Source of the DNA: JAGRGG01 sp965217265
GTDB lineage: Bacteria > Pseudomonadota > Alphaproteobacteria > Geminicoccales > Geminicoccaceae
NCBI GenBank assembly: GCA_965217265.1
Contig: CBDCHP010000012.1
Coordinates: 434,001 to 498,000 of the forward strand
Length of the DNA: 64,000 nucleotides
Reading direction: 5' to 3'
Part shown: piece by piece, positions 1 through 8,155 of the stretch
How positions within the stretch are numbered: position 1 is the first letter of the stretch
Layout of the letters: each line of letters opens with the position of its first letter
The notes under the pieces: generated by a model
Databases searched by the model: none
What the model was told of the DNA's origin: nothing
The model's input: the letters and a program-made list of their open reading frames with translations, nothing else
Program-made: the position numbers and the translations under genes

Positions 1-830
1 CGCTGCCTCTGCCAAGGTTCGGGTTCGGGCAGGCGGATCTGGAAGTCGAAGATCTTCTCCAAGAACCGTCCGGTGTCCTTCCACGCCGGGTTGTGGTGCT
101 CGATCGCGCTGGCGAGCACGCCGTCGTCGAAGGGTACGATGAAGGCGAAGTTGGCGAGTTCCAGCACGTCGCGCAGCGCCAGCAGGATCTCGGGCACGAG
201 CTTCGGCTCGGCGCGGTCGAGGTCGTCGATGACGACGATGATGCGACGGTCCTCGCCGTTCCGCTTCAGGGCCTCGCGCAGGCGCTCAAGGTCATCCTTG
301 GACGGCTTGAGCAGCCCCTGCGCCGCGAAGGCGCCGACATTGCCAACGAGGCCCATGACGGCGGGGGCGCCGGTAAGGAACGGGACGAGCGAGGCGAGGC
401 TTTCGCCGGCTCCAGCGATAAGATTTGTCAATCCGGAGTCGTTGGCTTTGGCGCGTAAGTCGCCGAACAGCCGTTTTGCCCGCACGAGACCCGCATCCTT
501 GAGTTTGATATCGCGCGCCTCCAGCGCGTCGATGAGGCTCGCCATGAGTTGCAGCCAGAAATCGGCCACGGCGTCGGGCGAGGAGGCCGAGAGCTTGACG
601 ACGACGTGGCCGTCGCCCTTGTCACCTGGGATGTCTTCGTCACCTCCGGCAATACGGCAGACCTGATCGGTGACGCTCGTCTTGCCCTCGCCCCAACCAC
701 CCAAGAGCGCGATACGAACGGGCCAATTCCAAGGCTGGTGCGTGATTCGGTGGTAGATCTGGTCGGCGACGCGCCAGCGGCCGAGTTCGTCGATCTTGGC
801 CGGAGTATCAATTGGAGGTTTGTCAGTCAT
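1..830 (-). CDS. KAP-family P-loop NTPase, C-terminus cut by window edge
   Basis: Reading leftward from an ATG at 830, an uninterrupted frame runs off the left edge with about 276 residues visible. It carries a Walker A loop GGWGEGKTS near residue 45 and a hydrophobic strand followed by two Asp (RRIIVVIDDLDRAEP) near residue 200, then FAFIVPFDDGVLASAI. This layout matches the KAP family of large NTPases, some of which act in membrane-associated processes or phage exclusion. A hydrophobic stretch (SLASLVPFLTGAPAVMGLVG) lies between the two motifs, where KAP proteins often carry membrane segments. The true 3' end is outside the window. Specific role unknown. Confidence 0.8.
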   Translation of the reverse strand, partial: MTDKPPIDTPAKIDELGRWRVADQIYHRITHQPWNWPVRIALLGGWGEGKTSVTDQVCRIAGGDEDIPGDKGDGHVVVKLSASSPDAVADFWLQLMASLIDALEARDIKLKDAGLVRAKRLFGDLRAKANDSGLTNLIAGAGESLASLVPFLTGAPAVMGLVGNVGAFAAQGLLKPSKDDLERLREALKRNGEDRRIIVVIDDLDRAEPKLVPEILLALRDVLELANFAFIVPFDDGVLASAIEHHNPAWKDTGRFLEKIFDFQIRLPEPEPWQRQ

Positions 831-960
831 GTGAGGCAGGCTCCGTTCGCTTCTGAATGGAGCTTGGCCTAGCCGGCTTCTATCCCGGCGGCAAGTAGGC
901 CGAGGCGCCTCCCCCCCCACCCGCTTCCTCGCCGGTCGCCCCCGAACCGGCACGAACGCC

Positions 961-1028
961 CAAGCTAGCCCCGGCCAAAGTTAAAAAAGAGAAAAAAGAA
1001 GCCCCGCGCAGCGGAACGCGTCAGCGTT
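961..1028. repeat. Intergenic terminator-like repeat, copy 1 (right arm only)
   Basis: This holds a half-core (CTAGCCCCGGCCAAAGTT), an A/G tract and the GC-rich arm ending in AGCGTT, the same right arm seen in ten other intergenic copies. No left arm is visible. Read leftward it is a GC hairpin followed by a T-rich tract. It sits at the 3' end of the minus-strand FAD oxidase gene, so on the minus strand it lies just past that gene's stop codon. The rest of 831-1028 shows nothing else. Confidence 0.75.
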
Positions 1029-2414
1029 TCACTCGAACAAAACCCCCGGATTGAGCAGCCCTTGCGGGTCGAGCATCGCCTTCAGCCGGCGCATCATCTC
1101 GATCTCGATCGGGTCCTTCTGCCGCAAGAGGCCGGCGCGTTTGGCCCGGCCGATGCCGTGCTCGGCGCTGATCGTGCCGCCCAAGGCCAGAACGACGTCC
1201 TCGATCGCGGCGAGGACGCGGGGCCGGTGGCCTTCGGTGCCGGGCGGGGCGATGACGTTGGCGTGCAGGTTGCCGTCGCCGACGTGGCCGAAGGGGATCG
1301 GGATCAGGCGCTCGTCGATGGCGCGCACGGCGGCGACGACGCGATCGACGAGGTCGGGCAAGGCCCCGAGCGGTACGGCGACGTCGCTGCGGATGACGGA
1401 CCCTACGCGCCGCGTCGCCTCGCCCTGCTCCTCGCGGATGCGCCAGAAGGATGTCCGCTGCGCCTCGCTCATCGCGACGCTGCCGTCTTGCACGAGATTG
1501 GCCTCGAACGCCTCGGCCAGGACCGCCTCGACCCGCTCAAGCAGGCCGTCCTCCAGGCTCCAGGCGGCCTCGGCCAGGACGTGCCAGGGCGAGGGCGCCT
1601 CGACGGGGCGGCGCGCGCCGTCGAGGTGCGTCGCCACCGCCTCGACCAAGTCGCCCGGCAGCAACTCGAAGCTGGTGACGAGGTCGCCCAAGCGCCGCTC
1701 GAACAGCCCGAGCAGGTCGAGCGCGGCGCCCGGGCTCGCGACCGCGAGCCACGCGGTCGCGGTCTCGACCGGCCTCGGCCACAAGCGCAGCCGGGCGGCG
1801 GTGATGAGGCCGAGCGTGCCCTCCGAGCCGACGAAGAGCTGCTTTAGGTCGTAGCCGGTGTTGTCCTTGCGCAGGTCGCGCAAGCCCTCCCAGACGCGGC
1901 CGTCGGCGAGGACGACTTCGAGCCCCAGCACCATCGCGCGCGCCATGCCGTAGCGCAGCACGTTGAGGCCCCCGGCGTTGGTGGCGAGGTTGCCGCCGAT
2001 GCGGCACGAGCCCTCGGCCGCGAGCGAGAGCGGCAGGAGGCGCCCGACCCCGGCGGCGGCCTGGAGGTCGGCCAGGACGCAGCCGGCCTCGGCGACGAGG
2101 CTGTGCCCGCGCGGATCGAGGTCGCGTACCGCCGTCATCCGCTCGAAGCTGACGACGGCCGATGCCTCGTCGGTCGGGATGCCGGCGCCGACGAGCCCGG
2201 TGTTGCCGCCCTGCGGCACGAGGCCGACGCGGTGCTCGCCCGCGAGCCGGACGACGGCCGCCGTCGCCGCGGTCGAACCCGGGCGCAGCACGCACATCGC
2301 CCGGCCGCGGCGCTCGCCCCAGAAGTCGCCGAGGTAGGGCGCCGCCGCCCCGCCCTCCAGCACGGCGCCGTCGCCGATCGCCGTCTTGGCCGCCTCGATG
2401 AACCCCTCGCGCAT
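1029..2414 (-). CDS. FAD-binding oxidoreductase (D-lactate / D-2-hydroxyglutarate dehydrogenase type)
   Basis: A 461-residue flavoprotein of the GlcD/DLD family, which oxidises D-2-hydroxyacids to 2-oxoacids. The N-terminal FAD_binding_4 domain shows PQGGNTGLVG (67-76) and GGNLATNAGG (140-149), then a GSEGTLGLIT loop. The C-terminal FAD-oxidase domain shows GHVGDGNLHAN and SAEHGIG, both conserved around the active site. Length is normal. The ATG at 2414 is divergent from dapD with 134 bp between. Exact substrate cannot be read from sequence: D-lactate, D-2-hydroxyglutarate and glycolate subfamilies share these motifs. No iron-sulfur partner subunit is adjacent, which argues against a GlcDEF-type complex. 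Confidence 0.88.
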   Translation of the reverse strand: MREGFIEAAKTAIGDGAVLEGGAAAPYLGDFWGERRGRAMCVLRPGSTAATAAVVRLAGEHRVGLVPQGGNTGLVGAGIPTDEASAVVSFERMTAVRDLDPRGHSLVAEAGCVLADLQAAAGVGRLLPLSLAAEGSCRIGGNLATNAGGLNVLRYGMARAMVLGLEVVLADGRVWEGLRDLRKDNTGYDLKQLFVGSEGTLGLITAARLRLWPRPVETATAWLAVASPGAALDLLGLFERRLGDLVTSFELLPGDLVEAVATHLDGARRPVEAPSPWHVLAEAAWSLEDGLLERVEAVLAEAFEANLVQDGSVAMSEAQRTSFWRIREEQGEATRRVGSVIRSDVAVPLGALPDLVDRVVAAVRAIDERLIPIPFGHVGDGNLHANVIAPPGTEGHRPRVLAAIEDVVLALGGTISAEHGIGRAKRAGLLRQKDPIEIEMMRRLKAMLDPQGLLNPGVLFE

Positions 2415-2548
2415 GTCGTGCCCCGATCTGCCGCCCCTCGCCCCAAGGTGCGCCGGCGCCCGGGCGAGGGCAAGCCTCGGCCTCGATTGACAGGCGACGG
2501 GGCTCGGCTAGGTTCGCCGCCTCGCAACGTTATGAGGGAGCGCCGGCG

Positions 2549-3391
2549 GTGGACGTGGAAGGGCTGAAGAGCGGGATCGAGGACGCGTTCGAGCGGCGCG
2601 GCGAGATCGGGCCGGAGACCAAGGGCGACCTGCGCGAGGCGGTCGAGACGGTGCTCGAAGCCCTGGACCGCGGCCGGGTCCGCGTGGCGGAGAAGGGCCA
2701 CAACGGCTGGCACGTCAACGAGTGGCTGAAGAAGGCCGTCTTATTGTCGTTTCGCCTCAACGACATGGGCCGGATCGAGGGCGGCCCCGGCTCCAGCCAC
2801 TGGTGGGACAAGGTGCCGACCAAGTTCGACGGCTGGAAGAAGCGCGACTTCCAGAACGCCGGCTTTCGCGTCGTGCCGGGCGCCATCGTCCGCCGCTCGG
2901 CCTTCATCGCCAAGAACGTCGTCCTGATGCCCTCCTTCGTCAACCTGGGCGCCCACGTCGACGAGGGCACGATGGTCGACACCTGGGCGACGGTGGGCTC
3001 CTGCGCCCAGATCGGCAAGAACTGCCACATCTCCGGCGGGGCCGGGATCGGCGGCGTCCTGGAGCCTTTGCAGGCCGCCCCCGTTATCATCGAGGACAAC
3101 GTCTTCGTCGGTGCCAGGGCCGAGGTCGCGGAAGGGGTGATCGTGGAGGAGGGCTCGGTGCTCTCGATGGGGGTCTATATCGGCGCGTCGACCAAGATCG
3201 TCGATCGGACCACGGGCGAGGTGTTCCGCGGCCGGGTGCCGGCCTACTCGGTCGTCGTCTCGGGCACGATGCCGGGATCCGACCTCCCCAATGGCACGCC
3301 CGGCCCCTCGCTCTACTGCGCCGTCATCGTCAAGCGGGTCGACGAGCGCACGCGCGCCAAGACCTCGATCAACGAGCTGCTCAGGACGTGA
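2549..3391 (+). CDS. dapD: 2,3,4,5-tetrahydropyridine-2,6-dicarboxylate N-succinyltransferase
   Basis: DapD transfers succinyl from succinyl-CoA to tetrahydrodipicolinate in the succinylase branch of lysine/meso-diaminopimelate synthesis. The 280-residue protein has the usual alpha-helical N-terminal domain, then a left-handed beta-helix of hexapeptide repeats (FVNLGAHVDEGTMVDTWATV, then SCAQIGKNCHISGGAGIGGV), the signature of the family. It starts with GTG at 2549 behind a GAGGGA ribosome site. Its stop overlaps the dapE start (GTGA), so the two are probably translationally coupled. dapF lies 4 kb downstream in a separate cluster. Confidence 0.97.
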   Translation: MDVEGLKSGIEDAFERRGEIGPETKGDLREAVETVLEALDRGRVRVAEKGHNGWHVNEWLKKAVLLSFRLNDMGRIEGGPGSSHWWDKVPTKFDGWKKRDFQNAGFRVVPGAIVRRSAFIAKNVVLMPSFVNLGAHVDEGTMVDTWATVGSCAQIGKNCHISGGAGIGGVLEPLQAAPVIIEDNVFVGARAEVAEGVIVEEGSVLSMGVYIGASTKIVDRTTGEVFRGRVPAYSVVVSGTMPGSDLPNGTPGPSLYCAVIVKRVDERTRAKTSINELLRT

Positions 3392-4539
3392 GCCTCGATC
3401 CGGTCGAACTGACGCGAGCCCTCGTTCGTTGCCCGAGCGTGACGCCCAAGGACGAGGGCGCGCAGGACGCGCTGGCCGAAGCGCTGGCGGCGGCCGGCTT
3501 TGCCGTCACCCGCCTCGCCTTCGCGGCCGAGGGCACGGCGCCCGTCCAGAACCTCGTCGCCAGCGTCGGCGGGGGCGATGGCCCGCACCTCGCCTTCAAC
3601 GGCCACACCGACGTCGTGCCGCCGGGGCCGCCCGATGCCTGGACGGACGACCCGTTCTCAAGCACCGTGCGCGACGGGCGCCTGTTCGGCCGGGGTGCCT
3701 GCGACATGAAGAGCGGCGTCGCCGCGTTCGCCGCCGCCGCCGCGCGCCACGTCGAGCGCTTCGGCCCGCCGTCCGGTATTTTAAGCCTGATGATCACCGG
3801 CGACGAGGAGGGGCCGGCGGTGAACGGCAGCCGGCGGCTCCTGGCCTGGGCGCTCGACAACGGCATGAGGCCCGACGCCTGCCTCGTCGGCGAGCCAACC
3901 TCGCTCGAACGCTTCGGCGACACGCTCAAGATCGGCCGGCGCGGCTCGCTCTCCGGGCACTTGCGCGCGATCGGGCGCCAGGGCCACGTCGGCTACCCAA
4001 ACCGCGCCGACAACGCCGCGCACCGAGTCGTCCGGCTGCTCGCCGCCCTGATCGAGGCGCCGCTCGACGAGGGCAGCCGACACTTCGACCCCTCGACCTT
4101 GCAGGCGACGACGATCGACGTCGGCAACCCGACGCACAACGTCGTGCCGGGAACGGCCACGGCCCGCTTCAACGTCCGCTTCAACGACCGCTGGGATGCG
4201 GCATCGCTGGAGGCGGCGCTTCGGGCACGGCTCGACCGGATCGGCGGCTACGACCTCGACACCGACTGCTCGGCGACGTCTTTTCTCACCGAGCCGGGGC
4301 CCTTCAGCGCCGCCGTCGCGGCGGCGGTCGCGGCGGTCGCGGGGGCGGCCCCGACGTTCAGCACGACCGGCGGCACATCGGACGCGCGCTTCTTCGCGCC
4401 CGTCTGCCCCGTCGTCGAGTTCGGCCTCGTCGGCGACACGATGCACCAAGCCGACGAGAGCGTCGCGGTCGAGGGGATCGAGGCGTTAGCCAAGGTCTAC
4501 GAAGGCGTCATCGGGCGGTTCTTTGGAGCCGCGGCGTGA
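3388..4539 (+). CDS. dapE: Succinyl-diaminopimelate desuccinylase
   Basis: DapE hydrolyses N-succinyl-LL-diaminopimelate to LL-diaminopimelate and succinate. The 383-residue M20-family metalloenzyme shows the zinc ligands and catalytic residues in order: GHTDVVPPG (H73, D75), GRGACDMKSG (D106) and TGDEEGPA (E140 catalytic, E141 ligand), with the dimerisation lid in the middle and a C-terminal MHQADES ligand region. The start is GTG at 3388, overlapping the dapD stop by 4 nt. Longer upstream extension in this frame would run through dapD and is not real. The stop in turn overlaps the next gene's GTG. Confidence 0.96.
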   Translation: MSLDPVELTRALVRCPSVTPKDEGAQDALAEALAAAGFAVTRLAFAAEGTAPVQNLVASVGGGDGPHLAFNGHTDVVPPGPPDAWTDDPFSSTVRDGRLFGRGACDMKSGVAAFAAAAARHVERFGPPSGILSLMITGDEEGPAVNGSRRLLAWALDNGMRPDACLVGEPTSLERFGDTLKIGRRGSLSGHLRAIGRQGHVGYPNRADNAAHRVVRLLAALIEAPLDEGSRHFDPSTLQATTIDVGNPTHNVVPGTATARFNVRFNDRWDAASLEAALRARLDRIGGYDLDTDCSATSFLTEPGPFSAAVAAAVAAVAGAAPTFSTTGGTSDARFFAPVCPVVEFGLVGDTMHQADESVAVEGIEALAKVYEGVIGRFFGAAA

Positions 4540-5063
4540 ACCTCGGTTGGACGGCGCGGCAGATCGAGGCGGCGTGGCGCCTCGCCCGGCGCGAGCCCGA
4601 CGCCATGCAAGGCTTCGATCTCAGCGAGGACGGCTTCTGGAATTCGTTCTGGGCCGTGCTGATCTGCTTTCCGGGCTTTCTCGCCCTCGGGCAGCCCGAG
4701 GGCGGACCGCTTGCCTGGCTGCACGCGACGACGGGCTACGCGATCGGCTGGGCCGCCTTCCCGCTCATCATGATCCCGCTCAGCCGCTACCTCGACCTCG
4801 GCCACCGCTACGTGCCCCTGATCGTCGCCGCCAACTGGGCCTCGGTGCTCCAGACCGTCCTGTTCGTCGGCACCGTCACCCTGGGCCGAGTTGTGTCGCC
4901 GCCCGTGGGTGCCATCATGATCCTGAGCGCCACCGCGCTCGTCCTCTTGTACCAGTGGCTCGTCGTCCGCACGAGCCTCGCCACCACCACCGGCATCGCC
5001 GCCGGCATCACCGCATTGGATCTGGTCGTGGGGCTGATCATCGACGGGCTGTTTCAGACGTAA
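4536..5063 (+). CDS. Conserved hypothetical integral membrane protein
   Basis: A 175-residue protein starting at GTG 4536, overlapping the dapE stop (GTGA). The N-terminal ~45 residues are polar (RQIEAAWRLARREPDAMQGF), followed by four or five hydrophobic helices (FWAVLICFPGFLAL, IGWAAFPLIMIPL, VLQTVLFVGTVTLG, AIMILSATALVLLYQWL, GITALDLVVGLII). I recognise no function. Its position as third gene in the dapD-dapE operon suggests co-expression with lysine/cell-wall precursor synthesis, but unrelated membrane proteins often occur at this spot in alphaproteobacteria, so a functional link is only inferred. Confidence 0.8.
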   Translation: MNLGWTARQIEAAWRLARREPDAMQGFDLSEDGFWNSFWAVLICFPGFLALGQPEGGPLAWLHATTGYAIGWAAFPLIMIPLSRYLDLGHRYVPLIVAANWASVLQTVLFVGTVTLGRVVSPPVGAIMILSATALVLLYQWLVVRTSLATTTGIAAGITALDLVVGLIIDGLFQT

Positions 5064-5207
5064 CGCTTCGCGTCCGCTGCGCGGGGCTTTTTTCTTTTCT
5101 TTTTTGCTACTTGTCGTCGGGGATTGGCCTTAACGCCGGGGCTAGTCTCGGTGCAAAGTGAAAAAAGAGAAAAAGAAAGCCCACGCGGCAGCGCACGCGA
5201 AGCGTTC
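5062..5207. repeat. Intergenic terminator-like inverted repeat, copy 2 (full)
   Basis: A complete ~146 bp element between convergent genes. The left arm has an 8-bp RNA-type stem GCTTCGCG/CGCGGGGC (two U-G pairs) around a 7-nt loop, followed directly by TTTTTTCTTTTC. The right arm is the same design inverted (A/G tract, then GC arm ending AGCGTT). The core between arms is the GGGGCTAG type. It would act as a two-way intrinsic terminator for the membrane protein gene and for the TRAP operon. The stop codon of the TRAP large subunit lies in the last bases of the right arm. Confidence 0.85.
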
Positions 5208-6597
5208 AACCAAACAACACCCCCGGCAGCCATGTGACGAGGCCGGGGAACAACGCCACCAGCCCCAGCCCGACGAGTTGGATCATCACGAACGGCACGA
5301 TGCCCCTATAGATCGCCGTCGTCGGCACCTCGGGCGGGGCGACGCCGCGGAGGTAGAAGAGGGCGAAGCCGAAGGGCGGGGTGAGGAAGCTGGTCTGCAG
5401 GTTCATCGCGATCATGACGCCGAGCCACAAGGGATCGAGGCCCATGCCAAGGAGCACTGGTCCGACGATCGGCACGACGACGAAGACGATCTCGACGAAG
5501 TCGAGGAAGAAGCCCAAGAAGAACATCAACCCCATGACGGCGAGCATCGCGCCCACGGTCCCGCCCGGCACGGCGGCCAGCACGTCCTCCACGATCCGGT
5601 CGCCGCCGAGGCCGCGAAAGACGAGCGAGAAGATCGAGGCGCCGAGGAGGATCGTGAACACCATGACGGCGATCCGCGTCGTCTGGCGCATCACGTCCTG
5701 CAAGGTGGCGAGGTCGAGCCGGCGGCGGACCAGGGCGAGCAGGATCGCGCCGACGGCGCCGAACGCCGCCGACTCGGTCGGGGTCGCGACCCCGAACAGG
5801 ATCGAGCCGAGGACGGCGACGATCAGGAGGCCCGGCGGCAAGAAGGCGGTGAGGACGCGGCGGCCGAGCCCCGCCCCCGCCGGGGCGGTGTCTTCGAGCC
5901 GCGGGGCAAGGCTTGGCTTCAGCGTCGCGATCAGGACGATCCAGGCGACGTAGAGGGCGACCAGCATGAGCCCCGGCAGCATGGCGCCGGCGAACAGGTC
6001 GACGACCGAGACCGGGTCGGGGGCGAAGTTGCCTTGCGCCAACTGGGCTTGCTGGTTGGCGCCCTGGAGCACGTCGCCTAAGATGACGAGCGCGATTGAG
6101 GGCGGGATGATCTGTCCCAGCGTGCCGGAGGCGCAGATGGTGCCGGCCGCGAGGCGCGGGTCGTAGCCGGCGCGCAGCATGGTCGGCAGGCTGAGGAGCC
6201 CCATCGTCACCACCGTGGCGCCGATGATGCCCGTCGACGCCGCGAGCAGGGCCCCGACCAGCGTCACCGAGACGGCGAGCCCGCCGTTCAGGCGCCCCAG
6301 CAGGAGGCCCATCGTCTCCAGCAGCGCCTCGGCGATCCGGGTGCGCTCCAGCATCACCCCCATGAAGACGAAGAGGGGTACTGCGACCAGCACCTCGTTG
6401 ACCATGACGCCGAAGTAGCGCGACGGCAGCCCGCCTAAGAGCCGCAGATTGAACAGGCCGAAGAGGTCGGCGCCGAAGGCGAACAGGAGCGCCGTGCCGC
6501 CGAGCGCGAAGGCGACCGGGTAGCCGGTGAGGAGGACGAGGCAGGTGACGGCGAACATCAAGAGCGCCGCGATCTCGCCCGCGTGCGCCGCCATCAT
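5206..6597 (-). CDS. TRAP transporter large (DctM-like) permease subunit
   Basis: A 463-residue membrane protein with about a dozen hydrophobic helices, the ion-coupled permease of a tripartite ATP-independent periplasmic transporter. Family-typical stretches include FGVMVNEVLVAVPLFVFMG, the GALLAASTGIIGATVVTMG loop and QTSFLTPPFGFALFYL near the C-terminus. The start is the ATG at 6597, overlapping the small-subunit stop as ATGA; a longer frame upstream would cover the small subunit gene and is not real. No periplasmic binding protein (DctP or TAXI type) gene is adjacent, so the substrate cannot be inferred. Confidence 0.92.
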   Translation of the reverse strand: MMAAHAGEIAALLMFAVTCLVLLTGYPVAFALGGTALLFAFGADLFGLFNLRLLGGLPSRYFGVMVNEVLVAVPLFVFMGVMLERTRIAEALLETMGLLLGRLNGGLAVSVTLVGALLAASTGIIGATVVTMGLLSLPTMLRAGYDPRLAAGTICASGTLGQIIPPSIALVILGDVLQGANQQAQLAQGNFAPDPVSVVDLFAGAMLPGLMLVALYVAWIVLIATLKPSLAPRLEDTAPAGAGLGRRVLTAFLPPGLLIVAVLGSILFGVATPTESAAFGAVGAILLALVRRRLDLATLQDVMRQTTRIAVMVFTILLGASIFSLVFRGLGGDRIVEDVLAAVPGGTVGAMLAVMGLMFFLGFFLDFVEIVFVVVPIVGPVLLGMGLDPLWLGVMIAMNLQTSFLTPPFGFALFYLRGVAPPEVPTTAIYRGIVPFVMIQLVGLGLVALFPGLVTWLPGVLFG

Positions 6598-7091
6598 GCG
6601 CGCCGAAGCCGCAGGATTGAGCGCACGGCGAGGCTCAACCCCTGCAAGGCGGTGAGCAGGCAAAAGACGAGCAGGAAGGCTTTGAGCACGTAGAGTGCCG
6701 GCAGCCCACCCGTCTCGCGCGAGGTCTCGAAGCGCCTGAGCGACGCCCAGACGTAGGGCAGCGAGAGCCAGAACACGGCGCCCACCATCGGCAGGAGAAG
6801 AAAGAGCGTGCCGAGCAGGTCGACCAGCGCCTTGGTCTTCGGCCTCGCCCGGCCGTAGAGCACGTCGACCCGGACCAGCGCGTCGTGCTTCAAGGCGTAG
6901 CCGGAAGCGGCCATGAACAGGATGCCGTGCATCCAGACGTAGGATTCCTGCAAGGCGATGCTGCCGTAGGCGAAGCCGTAGCGTAAGCTCGCGACCGCGA
7001 ACGTGGTCAGGACCATGAGAAGCGTCAGCCAAGCGACGGTCCGGCCGACCCACTCGTTCACCGCGTCGATCCCATCGGCCAGACGCTGCAT
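6594..7091 (-). CDS. TRAP transporter small (DctQ-like) permease subunit
   Basis: A 165-residue four-helix membrane protein (TLLMVLTTFAVASLRYGF, VWMHGILFMAASGYAL, LGTLFLLLPMVGAVFWL, YVLKAFLLVFCLLTALQGL), fitting the DctQ subunit that pairs with the large subunit encoded just downstream. The ATG at 7091 is preceded by a strong AAGGAGA ribosome site 5-6 nt upstream; the frame extends further upstream only through a repeat element. The stop overlaps the large-subunit ATG. The promoter should lie between here and dapF (7092-7324), a divergent region that also contains repeat copy 3. Confidence 0.9.
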   Translation of the reverse strand: MQRLADGIDAVNEWVGRTVAWLTLLMVLTTFAVASLRYGFAYGSIALQESYVWMHGILFMAASGYALKHDALVRVDVLYGRARPKTKALVDLLGTLFLLLPMVGAVFWLSLPYVWASLRRFETSRETGGLPALYVLKAFLLVFCLLTALQGLSLAVRSILRLRRA

Positions 7092-7108
7092 CGTTATCTC
7101 CTTGAGGC

Positions 7109-7257
7109 GAACGCTGCGCGTGCGCTGACGCGCGGTCTTTCTTTTTCTCTTTTTTGCCTTGTCCGAGGCTGGCCCTCGGCGACGCGGCCAGCCTCCTACG
7201 CTAACACCGGCAAAAAGAAAAAGAGAAAAGCCGCGCGCAGCGCACGCGCCAGCGTTC
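7109..7257. repeat. Intergenic terminator-like inverted repeat, copy 3 (full)
   Basis: A full element, but placed in the divergent region between the TRAP operon and dapF rather than at gene 3' ends. The left-arm hairpin GCGCGT-GCGCTG-ACGCGC differs from copy 2 yet still pairs, which is compensatory change. The core contains a 10-bp dyad GAGGCTGGCC/GGCCAGCCTC. Its inward-facing arms would stop transcription entering from either gene's promoter side, so the promoters must lie outside it, or the element is regulatory. Confidence 0.82.
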
Positions 7258-7324
7258 CCCGCCTTTTCACGCGACACCTTAACCGTCATATAGGGGCACG
7301 ATTCCGCCCCCCTCTTGGAGCCCC

Positions 7325-8155
7325 ATGCGCACGCTCCGCTTTTCAAAGATGCACGGCCTCGGCAACGACTTCGTCGTCGTCGACCGCCGCCGCGAACCCG
7401 TCGAACTGGGCGCGGGCGACGTGCGGCGCCTGGGCGACCGGCACCGCGGCGTCGGCTTCGACCAGTTGGTCCTGATCGAGGCGTCCGACGCGGCCGACGT
7501 CAAGCTCGCCTTCTACAACCCCGACGGCGGCGAGGCGGGTGCCTGCGGCAACGCCACGCGCTGCGTCGCCGACCTCGTCCTGCGCGAGCGCGGCGCCGAG
7601 ACGGTCCGCTTGGCGACGCAAGCCGGCACCCTGCCCGCCTCCAAGCGTCCCGACGGCCGGATCGAGGTGCTGATGGCTATCCCCCGCTTTGGCTGGCAGG
7701 ACGTGCCGCTGGCGTTTGATGCCGACACGGGCGCCCTCGACCTCGGCCACGGCCTGCCGCCGGCCGTGGCTTTGAGCGTGGGCAACCCGCACGCGGTCGT
7801 GTTCGTCGAGGATTTGGACGCGCTCGACGTCGAGGGCCTGGGCGCCCTCCTGGAGCGTCACCCGCTGTTTTCCGAGCGCGCCAATATCGGCTTCGCGCAG
7901 GTCCTGGGCCCCGAGCGCATCCGCCTGCGCGTCTTCGAGCGCGGCGCCGGCCTCACGCTCGCCTGCGGCAGCGGTGCTTGCGCCGCCCTCGTCGCCGCCG
8001 TCCGCCGCGGCCTCGTCGAGGGGCGCGCCGTCCTGGTCCTCGACGGCGGCGAGTTGGAGGTCGCGTGGCCGGGCGAGGGGCCGGTCGCGATGACGGGGCC
8101 CGTCGCCCACGCCTTCGAGGGCGTGCTCGACCTCGACGCGCTGGCGGGCGCATGA
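7325..8155 (+). CDS. dapF: Diaminopimelate epimerase
   Basis: DapF interconverts LL- and meso-diaminopimelate by a two-cysteine acid-base mechanism. Both catalytic cysteines are visible in their motifs: Cys74 in GACGNATRC and Cys214 in ACGSGACA. The N-terminal KMHGLGNDFVVVD and the central GNPHAVVF are also conserved. The 276-residue length is normal. The stop overlaps the start of mtaB (ATGA), and mtaB in turn overlaps ftsY, giving the dapF-mtaB-ftsY run common in alphaproteobacteria. Confidence 0.97.
   Translation: MRTLRFSKMHGLGNDFVVVDRRREPVELGAGDVRRLGDRHRGVGFDQLVLIEASDAADVKLAFYNPDGGEAGACGNATRCVADLVLRERGAETVRLATQAGTLPASKRPDGRIEVLMAIPRFGWQDVPLAFDADTGALDLGHGLPPAVALSVGNPHAVVFVEDLDALDVEGLGALLERHPLFSERANIGFAQVLGPERIRLRVFERGAGLTLACGSGACAALVAAVRRGLVEGRAVLVLDGGELEVAWPGEGPVAMTGPVAHAFEGVLDLDALAGA

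Noticed and set aside
961..1028. Reading the repeats as coding, since several give recurring Leu/Phe-rich or Lys/Arg-rich peptides
   Set aside because: The recurring peptides come from the T/C and A/G tracts in different frames; they have no ribosome sites and follow the DNA repeat, not a protein.
1051..5063. Long Arg/Pro-rich frames opposite or overlapping the FAD oxidase, dapD and dapE genes
   Set aside because: They lack domain signatures, are Arg/Ala/Gly-rich as expected of shifted frames in high-GC DNA, and overlap well-supported genes.
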